Shown: one piece after another, positions 1 through 8,146 of the stretch | Layout of the letters: every line of letters begins with the position of its first letter | Numbering within the stretch: the stretch's first letter is position 1 | Position numbers and translations under genes: made by a program | Notes under the pieces: model-generated | Told to the model about the DNA's origin: nothing | Database searches by the model: none | Seen by the model: the letters and a program-made list of their open reading frames with translations, nothing else | Assembly (NCBI GenBank): GCA_039184865.1 | Contig: JBCDAV010000009.1 | Coordinates: 109,638-173,637, forward strand | Length of the DNA: 64,000 nucleotides | Reading direction: 5' to 3' | Source: Thermohalobaculum sp039184865 | Lineage (GTDB): Bacteria; Pseudomonadota; Alphaproteobacteria; Rhodobacterales; Rhodobacteraceae

Positions 1-263
1 CCGGTACGCTGACCAACAAGATGGCCCCGGCCCTGCGCAAGGTCTACGATCAAATGCCCGAGCCGCGCTATGTGATCTCGATGGGATCGTGCGCCAATGG
101 CGGCGGCTACTATCACTATTCCTACTCGGTGGTGCGCGGGTGCGACCGCGTCGTGCCTGTCGACATCTACGTGCCGGGCTGCCCGCCGACGGCCGAGGCC
201 TTGCTCTACGGAATTCTGCAGCTGCAGCGGAAGATCCGCCGCACCGGCACGATCACGCGGTGA
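1..263 (+). CDS. nuoB: NADH-quinone oxidoreductase subunit B (3' part)
   Basis: C-terminal part of NuoB, the complex I connecting subunit that carries cluster N2, the last iron-sulfur centre before quinone. The frame is open from the window edge, so the start and promoter lie outside. Visible signatures are SMGSCANGGGYYHYSYS, then VRGCD and VPGCPPTAEAL, which together hold conserved cysteine ligands of the 4Fe-4S cluster. The short gap to nuoC and the same orientation place it at the head of the operon seen here. Identity is secure; only the 5' truncation by the window is unusual. Confidence 0.97.
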   Translation, partial: GTLTNKMAPALRKVYDQMPEPRYVISMGSCANGGGYYHYSYSVVRGCDRVVPVDIYVPGCPPTAEALLYGILQLQRKIRRTGTITR

Positions 264-287
264 ACGCCGGGACGGGTGGAGGACAGG

Positions 288-890
288 ATGACAGAAGCCC
301 TTGAAGAGCTTGGCGAGCTGATCTCGGCGGCTCAGTCGGACGCCGTGCTCGGTCATCAGATCGCCCACGAGGAACTGACGCTGAGCGCGACGGTCGCGGG
401 CTTGCGGGTTCTCGTGACCTATCTGCGCGACAACGCCGCCTGCGCGTTCACGACGCTGATCGACATCACGGCGATCGACTGGCCGGAGCGCGAAGACCGC
501 TTCGATGTCGTCTACCACTTCCTGTCGATGCCGCAGAACCAGCGTCTCAGGGTCAAGCTCGCGGTCGCCGAAGACGAGATTGTTCCCTCGATCACCGACC
601 TGCACCCCTCGGCCAACTGGTTCGAACGCGAAGTCTTCGACATGTACGGCGTGATGTTCTCCGGCCACCCGGATCTGCGCCGCATCCTCACCGATTACGG
701 GTTCCGCGGGCACCCGCTGCGCAAGGACTTTCCGACCACCGGTTACACCGAGGTCCGCTATGACGAGACCCAGAAACGCGTGGTCTACGAGCCGGTCAGC
801 CTGGTGCAGGAATACCGCCAGTTCGACTTCATGAGCCCGTGGGAGGGAGCTGACTACATCCTCCCCGGCGACGAGAAGAAGGAAGCCTGA
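288..890 (+). CDS. nuoC: NADH-quinone oxidoreductase subunit C
   Basis: NuoC (30 kDa subunit), a peripheral-arm scaffold protein that packs against NuoD near the quinone site. The protein is about 200 residues, the usual size for a stand-alone NuoC. The family signature WFEREVFDMYGVMF lies near residues 111-124, followed by HPDLRRILTDYGFRGHPLRKDFP. The ATG at 288 is preferred over an in-frame GTG at 276 because GGAGG at 278-282 sits five bases before the ATG and would overlap the GTG. It is transcribed with nuoB upstream and an NTF2-like gene two bases downstream. Confidence 0.96.
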   Translation: MTEALEELGELISAAQSDAVLGHQIAHEELTLSATVAGLRVLVTYLRDNAACAFTTLIDITAIDWPEREDRFDVVYHFLSMPQNQRLRVKLAVAEDEIVPSITDLHPSANWFEREVFDMYGVMFSGHPDLRRILTDYGFRGHPLRKDFPTTGYTEVRYDETQKRVVYEPVSLVQEYRQFDFMSPWEGADYILPGDEKKEA

Positions 891-892
891 GA

Positions 893-1276
893 ATGCTTGA
901 CACACAAGCAGAAGCTGCAATCCGTGCCGCTGCCGAGGGCTATTGCCTCGCGCTGCACAATGCCGATGCGGATTTCCTCGAGACCCTCTGCCACGAGCGG
1001 TACTTCATGACCTCGATGCAGCCGGACGGAACCGAGCTGTTCTTCGACAAGGCGGCCTTCGTGGCCCGCTGTCGGGCGCGCGAGCCGTTCGCGGGCGATC
1101 CGTCCTTCGAGATCCTGTCAATCGACATCGAGCCCGAGATGGCATCGGTAAAGCTCTGGGTCGACATGGAGCCGCGCCGCTACTGCGATTATCTCGGCTT
1201 CATGAAGGTCGGCGACGACTGGAAGCTGATCACCAAACTCTTCCGCACGGCCAAGGGGCCTGCGGTCGGCGCGTGA
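893..1276 (+). CDS. NTF2-like (SnoaL/lumazine-binding type) protein within the nuo operon
   Basis: Cytosolic protein of 127 residues with no signal peptide or membrane segment. It looks like a cone-shaped NTF2/SnoaL-type fold: an N-terminal helix (AAAEGYCLALHNADADFLETLCHE) followed by strands with DFGT-like and W/D-rich segments, ending in VGDDWKLITKLFRT. It starts two bases after the nuoC stop, so it is almost certainly co-translated. It is not a complex I core subunit. A role in assembly or stress is only inference from position, and an enzymatic or small-ligand-binding role is equally possible. Confidence 0.75.
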   Translation: MLDTQAEAAIRAAAEGYCLALHNADADFLETLCHERYFMTSMQPDGTELFFDKAAFVARCRAREPFAGDPSFEILSIDIEPEMASVKLWVDMEPRRYCDYLGFMKVGDDWKLITKLFRTAKGPAVGA

Positions 1277-1286
1277 GGACGCATCG

Positions 1287-1472
1287 ATGGCGATCATCGG
1301 CATTCTGATCATGGCGCTGATCCTGGTGCCGCCGTTCTGGATCCTGCTGCCGCGAGCCGGGATCCCGTCGACGGTGGCGCTGGTGGCGGCGATCCCTCTC
1401 GGCGCGGTCATTCTGCTCTGGGTACTCGCGATCCGTGAGTGGCCCTCGGGCGGCATATCGGGGAGCGCGTGA
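1287..1472 (+). CDS. Small two-helix membrane protein, first of a paralogous pair
   Basis: A 61-residue protein that is almost entirely two hydrophobic helices. Helix 1 is roughly residues 2-20 (IIGILIMALILVPPFWILL) and helix 2 roughly residues 29-48, linked by LPRAGIPS and ending in AIREWPSGG. The pattern PxW-LPRxGxP-xAL-PL-REWPS recurs in the next gene, so the two are paralogues. Its stop TGA overlaps the next start (TGATG at 1470-1474), which implies translational coupling. No known family is recognised. The location between nuoC and nuoD suggests a membrane accessory of complex I (inference). Confidence 0.7.
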   Translation: MAIIGILIMALILVPPFWILLPRAGIPSTVALVAAIPLGAVILLWVLAIREWPSGGISGSA

Positions 1473-1687
1473 TGGTGCCTTCGATTTGGCAGATCATGAT
1501 AGCCACTCTGATAGGCGTCATTTGGGCGGTCCCGCTTTGGAAAATGCTGCCAAGAACTGGGCTTCCGAAGCAGCTGGCACTTTTGATGTTTGTACCGCTC
1601 GTGGGAACAGTGGCATTGGCCGTCTTGATTTGGTTAATGGCCTATCGTGATTGGCCATCTAACGAGCAAGTTGAGGTGGTAAAATGA
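1472..1687 (+). CDS. Small two-helix membrane protein, second paralogue
   Basis: A 71-residue protein starting MVPSIWQIMIATLIGVIW, with two hydrophobic helices, a linker LPRTGLPKQ and the tail AYRDWPSNEQ. It matches its upstream neighbour position by position. The ATG at 1472 is preferred to a GTG at 1439 inside the previous gene because it overlaps that gene's stop and has GGGGAG 6-12 bases upstream. Base use is visibly less GC-rich than in the flanking nuo genes (for example TTGATTTGGTTAATGGCC near the 3' end), which hints at separate acquisition or relaxed selection. Its stop overlaps the nuoD start by four bases. Confidence 0.7.
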   Translation: MVPSIWQIMIATLIGVIWAVPLWKMLPRTGLPKQLALLMFVPLVGTVALAVLIWLMAYRDWPSNEQVEVVK

Positions 1688-2898
1688 TGGACGGCTCGGC
1701 CAACTTCCAGACCGGCGAACAGCGGATCCGGAACTTCAACATCAACTTCGGGCCGCAACACCCTGCAGCACACGGCGTTTTGCGGATGGTGCTGGAACTC
1801 GACGGCGAAATCGTCGAGCGGACGGACCCGCATATCGGCCTGCTGCACCGCGGCACCGAGAAGTTGATGGAGAGCCGCACCTACCTGCAGAACCTGCCCT
1901 ATTTCGACCGGCTCGACTACGTGGCGCCGATGAATCAGGAGCACGCCTGGTGTCTGGCCATCGAGAAGCTGATCGGCGCCGAGATCCCGCGCCGGGGCAG
2001 CCTGATCCGCGTGCTCTATTCCGAGATCGGACGCATCCTGAACCACCTCCTCAATGTCACGACCCAGGCGATGGATGTTGGCGCGCTGACCCCGCCGCTC
2101 TGGGGATTTGAGGAGCGCGAGAAGCTGATGATCTTCTACGAGCGGGCCTGCGGGGCGCGGCTCCACGCGGCATATTTCCGGCCCGGCGGCGTGCATCAGG
2201 ATCTTCCGCCTGCGCTCTGTGACGACATCTGGCAGTGGACCGAGGAATTCCCGGCAATCCTCGACGACCTCGAAGGCCTTCTGACAGACAACCGCATCTT
2301 CAAGCAGCGCAATGTCGACATCGGCATCGTCTCGGTGGAGGAAGCGCAGGCATGGGGCTTCTCCGGCGTCATGGTGCGCGGTTCGGGCTGGGCCTGGGAC
2401 TTGCGCCGCGCGCAGCCCTACGAGTGCTACAACGAGTTCGATTTCCGCATCCCGGTCGGCAAGCACGGCGATTGCTATGACCGCTATCTCTGCCGGATGG
2501 AGGAGATGCGCGAGTCGACCAAGATCGTCCGGCAGGCGCTCGAGAAACTCGACAAGTGCCCCGGTGAGCCGGTGATGACAACCGATGGCAAGATGGCGCC
2601 GCCCAGACGCGGCGAGATGAAGGCGTCGATGGAGGCGCTGATCCACCACTTCAAGCTCTACACCGAAGGCTTCCGCGTACCCGCCGGTGAGGTCTACGCG
2701 TCTGTCGAGGCGCCGAAGGGCGAGTTTGGCGTCTACCTCGTCAGTGACGGCACCAACAAACCCTATAAGGCCAAGATCCGTGCGCCGGGCTATCCGCACC
2801 TCGCGGCGATGGACCATCTCTGCAAGGGCCACCAGTTGGCCGATGTGTCTGCACTGCTCGGCTCACTCGACGTCGTGTTCGGGGAGATCGACCGGTGA
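1684..2898 (+). CDS. nuoD: NADH-quinone oxidoreductase subunit D
   Basis: NuoD (49 kDa subunit, related to the [NiFe] hydrogenase large subunit), which forms the quinone-reduction pocket with NuoB and NuoH. The 404-residue length is typical. Signatures include FGPQHPAAHGVLR near the N-terminus, LHRGTEKLME, and the C-terminal AMDHLCKGHQLADVSALLGSLDVVFGEIDR, which is the expected family ending. Two ATG codons are adjacent (1684 and 1687); the first overlaps the upstream stop as ATGA, supporting coupling. Confidence 0.98.
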   Translation: MMDGSANFQTGEQRIRNFNINFGPQHPAAHGVLRMVLELDGEIVERTDPHIGLLHRGTEKLMESRTYLQNLPYFDRLDYVAPMNQEHAWCLAIEKLIGAEIPRRGSLIRVLYSEIGRILNHLLNVTTQAMDVGALTPPLWGFEEREKLMIFYERACGARLHAAYFRPGGVHQDLPPALCDDIWQWTEEFPAILDDLEGLLTDNRIFKQRNVDIGIVSVEEAQAWGFSGVMVRGSGWAWDLRRAQPYECYNEFDFRIPVGKHGDCYDRYLCRMEEMRESTKIVRQALEKLDKCPGEPVMTTDGKMAPPRRGEMKASMEALIHHFKLYTEGFRVPAGEVYASVEAPKGEFGVYLVSDGTNKPYKAKIRAPGYPHLAAMDHLCKGHQLADVSALLGSLDVVFGEIDR

Positions 2899-2956
2899 TC
2901 CTGTGCGCGATCCGTCGGCTCCTGCCGCTGCCCGTCTTCCAGGCGGAGCGGCGCGC

Positions 2957-3331
2957 GTGACCGAAATGTTCCTCAACAACGGGTGGATCGTTCTGGCCTT
3001 GCCCGGCATCTTCGGCCTGATCGGCGCGTTCATGGCTGATCCAAAATCGCCCGATACGCCGGAAACGGGGCGGATCTCGCCCTTCTTCGTCTGGGCGTGG
3101 GGGTCCTTCATCATCCTCGGCATGGCCTTCGTGATCACGGTCTTCGGAGCGGGCGCAAGTTGCGTGTCGCAAGAGACAACGTCCGGCAACAAAATGTGGA
3201 ACAGTTGCCCCGAAACGATCGGCCGCTGGAACATCGTGCTTGAAGACTGGCAAAGCGCGATCGGCGCCATTCTCGGTCTGTTTGGCGTTGCCTGGTCGAC
3301 CTACTACAAAACTGTCTACGGGAGGGCTTGA
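2957..3331 (+). CDS. Two-helix membrane protein of unknown function
   Basis: About 124 residues, starting at a GTG (VTEMFLNNGW) with AGGCGGAG eight bases upstream; the ATG at 2966 is an alternative. Hydrophobic segments are roughly residues 8-27 (GWIVLALPGIFGLIGAFMA) and 42-68 (SPFFVWAWGSFIILGMAFV onward). They are followed by a short soluble stretch with two cysteines (GAGASC, WNSCPET) and a weakly hydrophobic C-terminus (AIGAILGLFGVAWSTYYK). No family is recognised. It lies between nuoD and nuoE and its stop overlaps the spacer before the nuoE start. Confidence 0.7.
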   Translation: MTEMFLNNGWIVLALPGIFGLIGAFMADPKSPDTPETGRISPFFVWAWGSFIILGMAFVITVFGAGASCVSQETTSGNKMWNSCPETIGRWNIVLEDWQSAIGAILGLFGVAWSTYYKTVYGRA

Positions 3332-3333
3332 GC

Positions 3334-4446
3334 GTGTCCGTTCGCCGCCTCCACCCTGAGCAGCCGGAGAGCTTCGCATTCACTCCGGCGAACGCGGAAT
3401 GGGCAAAGCAGCAGATCTCGAAATACCCCGAGGGTCGGCAGGCATCTGCCGTGATCCCGCTGCTCTGGCGCGGTCAGGAGCAGGAGGGCTGGGTCACCCG
3501 CCCGATGATCGAGGAAGTCGCGAGCATGCTCGGCCTTGCTGACATCCGCGTGCTCGAAGTCGCGACATTCTACTTCATGTTCCAACTTCAACCCGTTGGT
3601 TCAGCGGCGCATATTCAGGTCTGCGGCACGACTTCCTGCATGATCTGCGGGGCGGAGGATCTGGTCGCCGTCTGCAAGGAAAAGATCGCGCCGAACGCGC
3701 ATCAGATCAGCGACGACGGCAAGCTGAGCTGGGAAGAAGTCGAGTGTCTCGGTGCGTGTTCGAACGCCCCGATGGCGCAGATCGGCAAGGACTACTACGA
3801 GGATCTCACGGAAGAGAGCCTTGGCCGCGTAATCGATGACCTGCGCGCAGGACATGTCCCGCCGCCGGGGCCGCAAAACGGTCGCTGGGCTTCGGAACCG
3901 GTCACGGGTCTCACCAGCCTGAAATGCGATCCGACGCACAGCGGAAATGCCTCGCGAGACATCGCGGCGATGATTGGTGACACGGTCAAAAGGATCGACG
4001 GCACCGATCCCGCGCCGCGCTGGGAAACTATCGATCTTGTCTCCGAAAGCCCACTCGATCCAGCCTATGCGCCGAAACCTGACGATCCCGCGGCGGCGGA
4101 TGCGGTCGATCTCGTATCGGAGTCTCCGATCGACCCCGCGCTTGCGCCGAAGACACCGACAGCGTCCGAGTCGCCGTCCGACGAGGACAAGCCCGAACTG
4201 TTGAGTGAAGCCCGCGACGGCGCGCCCGATAATCTAAAGCAGATCAAGGGTATCGGCCCGAAGCTTGAGCGGCTGTGCAACGAACTGGGTGTTTGGCATT
4301 TCGACCAGATTGCCTCTTGGAGCGAGGCGGAGGTCGCTTGGGTGGACGACCATCTCGAAGGATTCAAGGGGCGGATCGTTCGGGATGACTGGGTGGCGCA
4401 GGCCAGAATGCTTGCGGGCGGCGGCGAGACGGATGTCTCGGCGTGA
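3334..4446 (+). CDS. nuoE: NADH-quinone oxidoreductase subunit E with C-terminal HHH extension
   Basis: NuoE (24 kDa subunit) carries the N1a 2Fe-2S centre next to NuoF. Residues 1-170 are the thioredoxin-like domain with C97, C102 (VCGTTSC) and C138, C142 (CLGAC). Residues 170-298 are a Pro/Ser/Asp-rich linker in which DLVSESPLDPAYAPK is repeated as DLVSESPIDPALAPK. Residues 299-370 are a helix-hairpin-helix-like domain beginning DNLKQIKGIGPKLE. The protein is thus roughly twice the length of the E. coli form; comparable tails are known in Rhodobacterales NuoE (recalled, not checked). The GTG at 3334 has GGAGG eight bases upstream, better spaced than the TTG at 3328. Confidence 0.95.
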   Translation: MSVRRLHPEQPESFAFTPANAEWAKQQISKYPEGRQASAVIPLLWRGQEQEGWVTRPMIEEVASMLGLADIRVLEVATFYFMFQLQPVGSAAHIQVCGTTSCMICGAEDLVAVCKEKIAPNAHQISDDGKLSWEEVECLGACSNAPMAQIGKDYYEDLTEESLGRVIDDLRAGHVPPPGPQNGRWASEPVTGLTSLKCDPTHSGNASRDIAAMIGDTVKRIDGTDPAPRWETIDLVSESPLDPAYAPKPDDPAAADAVDLVSESPIDPALAPKTPTASESPSDEDKPELLSEARDGAPDNLKQIKGIGPKLERLCNELGVWHFDQIASWSEAEVAWVDDHLEGFKGRIVRDDWVAQARMLAGGGETDVSA

Positions 4447-4476
4447 CGCCAAGGTGATGAGGCGAGGGAAACGAGT

Positions 4477-5415
4477 TTGGCTGATGTGAATTGGAAGAAA
4501 TACGGCTGCGATCTCTGCTTGGCTGTGACGCTCGCCGGGGCAGCGGTTGTGTCTACTCTGGCGGTTGCCGCGTTGTCCGGCGCCGGCGTCGGCGTAGGCT
4601 TGCAGGCCGTCCTGTTCCTGGTTTTCTGGGGGCTTCTCGGATGGATGGCCGATGGATATTGCGCGAGCCGGGCGATGCAGGCGGCCGAGGCCGCGGCGGT
4701 TGCTCGGCGCGAGACCGCAGCCTCGGCGGTGCAGCATGCACCGGTTGGCGAGGTGGTCGAGGAAGTGGCTGGCGAAGACCCTGCAGCCGTTGAAACCGAG
4801 CGTGTCGCAGCCGAGGAAGCCGCTGCAGAAAAGGTCGCGACTGAGAAAGCTGCCGCCGAAGCAAAGGCGGCGGCGGACGCCGAGAGGGCCGCAGCTGTGA
4901 AAGCCGCTGCCGAAGCGGAGAGAGCAGCGGCAGAAAAAGCCGCAGCTGAGAAAGCCGCGGCAGAACAGGCAGCGCCTGAGAAACGCGCAGCCGCAGAGGC
5001 GCTCGCCACGGAGAGTGCAGCCGAGGCACAGGTTGAAGCAGAACGCGCGGCGGCACGTGCGTCGAGTGCAGCGGATATCGACCGAGATGGTGACGGCATT
5101 GTGGAAGGCACCGATGAGGGCACACGGCCCGAGGCGCTAGAAAGCCCCCGTGGCGGGGTCGCCGATGACCTCAAGCGCATCAAGGGCGTCGGACCCAAGC
5201 TCGAACAGGTATGCCACAAGCTCGGGTTCTATCACTTCGATCAGATCGCCGCGTGGTCGACAGACGAAGTCGCCTGGGTAGACTCGAACCTCGAAGGCTT
5301 CCGTGGGCGCGTCACGCGGGATGGCTGGGTGGCGCAGGCCAAGCTCCTCGCCTCAGGCGGCGAAACGGAATTCTCGAAACGGGTGGATGAGGGTATTGTA
5401 CCCTCGAGCCAGTAG
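4477..5415 (+). CDS. Membrane-anchored Ala/Glu-rich coiled-coil protein with HHH domain
   Basis: A 312-residue protein. Two hydrophobic helices (about residues 12-33 and 40-60) are followed by a long Ala/Glu/Lys/Arg-rich stretch (about 68-200) made of AAAEKAAAE-type repeats, predicted as an extended helix or coiled coil. Residues 230-312 form an HHH-like domain starting DDLKRIKGVGPKLE that nearly duplicates the tail of the neighbouring NuoE (shared HFDQIA, EVAWVD, GRV, WVAQAK and GGETEFS-like segments). The TTG start at 4477 has GAGGGA seven bases upstream. It lies between nuoE and nuoF. A role tethering or organising the peripheral arm is inference; the HHH domain could instead bind nucleic acid. 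Confidence 0.85.
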   Translation: MADVNWKKYGCDLCLAVTLAGAAVVSTLAVAALSGAGVGVGLQAVLFLVFWGLLGWMADGYCASRAMQAAEAAAVARRETAASAVQHAPVGEVVEEVAGEDPAAVETERVAAEEAAAEKVATEKAAAEAKAAADAERAAAVKAAAEAERAAAEKAAAEKAAAEQAAPEKRAAAEALATESAAEAQVEAERAAARASSAADIDRDGDGIVEGTDEGTRPEALESPRGGVADDLKRIKGVGPKLEQVCHKLGFYHFDQIAAWSTDEVAWVDSNLEGFRGRVTRDGWVAQAKLLASGGETEFSKRVDEGIVPSSQ

Positions 5416-5425
5416 GGTTTAGCGG

Positions 5426-6720
<1,295 letters not shown>

Positions 6721-6724
<4 letters not shown>

Positions 6725-7221
6725 ACAGAACGCAACCCAAAGGGTATCATCTCGCCGAAGTGAACATCGGTCGGCTGGTCGCCGCGCCGGACGATCCGCG
6801 TCTGGCCGATTTCGTCAACAATCTCGATCGCATCAACGGGATCGCCAAGCGCATGGACGGCTTCGTCTGGATGCTCGAAGGCGAGCAGGGCGGCAACCTC
6901 GACAACCCGTTGGGCGAGGATCCGCTGGTCGCCTTCAATCTGTCGGTCTGGAAAGACGTGGAAAGTCTCGACAAGTATGTCTGGGGCACGCTGCATCGTC
7001 AGTTCTACGAGCGCCGCGCCGAGTGGTTCGAGATCTTTCAGGGCACGCATTTCGCCATGTGGTGGGTGCCTGCCGGGCACATTCCGACCAAGGATGAGGC
7101 GAGCGATCGCATTCGATACCTCGAAACGCACGGGGACTCCGATCGCGCATTTGGCTGGTCTTGGCTGAAGGAGGCCAAGCTCTGGCGCGGCAAGGGATGC
7201 AGCCACATGGCCGCGGGCTGA
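6721..7221 (+). CDS. DUF3291 family protein, copy 1
   Basis: A 166-residue soluble protein recognisable as DUF3291 (dimeric ABM/ferredoxin-like fold) by HLAEVNIGRL, PDDPRLADFVNNLDRIN, GFVWMLE, the Trp/Tyr-rich LHRQFYERRAEWFE, FAMWWVPAGHIPT and the ending DSDRAFGWSWL. Family function is unknown; related ABM folds include small monooxygenases and haem-degrading proteins, but no catalytic residues can be assigned. The start overlaps the nuoF stop (ATGA). A diverged second copy lies 450 bases downstream on the far side of a lipoprotein gene. Confidence 0.85.
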
Positions 7222-7240
7222 ACAGGGAAGGATAGGGACC

Positions 7241-7672
7241 ATGACACGAGCGATCGCCGGAGCGAGACGTCTGGGCGGCTTGGCGCTGTTCGCGCTTGCC
7301 CTTGCGGCGTGCGAGTCGGGAGAGCCGGCCAACGATCAGACGGGGTCGGTCGTGACCGGCAGCGTTGGCGCCGGCACGAATATCGAGCGTTTCGATGTCC
7401 GCCGTCAGGGCCGGCCGCTGATCGTTCGCGTCTTCAATCGCGGCGAGGGCTTGCGCACGGTCGCGGTGTCGTCGCGCAGCATCCGCGGGCTCGACCGCTC
7501 GGACGCGCGCATGGCCTACGACGCGGCGTTCGAGGCCGCCCAGGAGATCGATTGCTCCGGCAGTCCGATGGCGGTCGACGCAGGCTCGGCGCAGTTCCAG
7601 GAAGAAGGCCGCCGGTCAGCCTTCACGCAGGGTGAGGCCGCCTGGATCTTCCAGGGCCGGTGCGGAGCCTGA
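7241..7672 (+). CDS. Putative lipoprotein within the nuo operon
   Basis: A 143-residue protein with a lipoprotein signal: basic MTRAIAGARR, hydrophobic GLALFALALA and a lipobox ending in Cys at about residue 24 (LAAC). The mature part has FDVRRQGRPLIVRVFNRGEG, a conserved-looking GLDRSDARMAYDAAFEAAQ helix and two further cysteines (EIDCSGS, GRCGA) that could form a disulfide. No family was recognised. It sits between two DUF3291 paralogues with gaps of 19 and 3 bases. An envelope-facing accessory to complex I is inference from location only. Confidence 0.75.
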   Translation: MTRAIAGARRLGGLALFALALAACESGEPANDQTGSVVTGSVGAGTNIERFDVRRQGRPLIVRVFNRGEGLRTVAVSSRSIRGLDRSDARMAYDAAFEAAQEIDCSGSPMAVDAGSAQFQEEGRRSAFTQGEAAWIFQGRCGA

Positions 7673-7675
7673 CGC

Positions 7676-8143
7676 ATGTCCGAACGTCACCTCGCCCACT
7701 TCAACTATGCGCGATTGGCGCTGGCGCTCGACGATCCGCGGCTCGCGGACTTCCTGCGCGGGCGCGATCCGATCCGGCGCATTGCAGAGACGTGCGAGGG
7801 GTTTGTCTGGAAACAGGAAGCCGGGGCGGGCGAGGGCACGGTCGCGGGCGATCCGTCGCTGTTGCTCAGCCTGTCGGTGTGGCGCACGCCGGAGGCGTTG
7901 TGGCACTTTGCCTGGAACACGCTGCACAAGCGGCTCTGGCGGCGGCGGGCGGAATGGTTCGAGCCCAGCGCCGAGCCGTCCTTCGTGATGTGGTGGGTCC
8001 GGCCCGGACGCCGTCCGACCCATGCCGAGGCATGGGAGCGTCTGGCCGACCTTCGAAAACATGGCGAGAGCGACCGGGCCTTCGGCTGGTCTTGGCTCTC
8101 TCTGACGACCGATCCCGGTCGGCGACTGATTGCGGCGGAGTAG
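7676..8143 (+). CDS. DUF3291 family protein, copy 2
   Basis: A 155-residue paralogue of the gene at 6721-7221. It shares HLA-N-RLA-DDPRLADFLR, GFVWKQE, SLSVW, TLHKRLWRRRAEWFE, FVMWWVRPG and the identical ending ESDRAFGWSWL, while the middle has diverged. The conserved His and Trp positions suggest the same fold and perhaps the same ligand. A heterodimer with copy 1 is possible but untested. It begins three bases after the lipoprotein stop and ends three bases before nuoG, so it is firmly part of the operon. Confidence 0.85.
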   Translation: MSERHLAHFNYARLALALDDPRLADFLRGRDPIRRIAETCEGFVWKQEAGAGEGTVAGDPSLLLSLSVWRTPEALWHFAWNTLHKRLWRRRAEWFEPSAEPSFVMWWVRPGRRPTHAEAWERLADLRKHGESDRAFGWSWLSLTTDPGRRLIAAE

Positions 8144-8146
8144 GAA

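Noticed and set aside
4065..5219. Antisense open frame opposite the coiled-coil/HHH gene, rich in Ala and Ser
   Set aside because: It is the reverse of an Ala/Glu-rich repeat, which by nature gives open low-complexity frames on the other strand.
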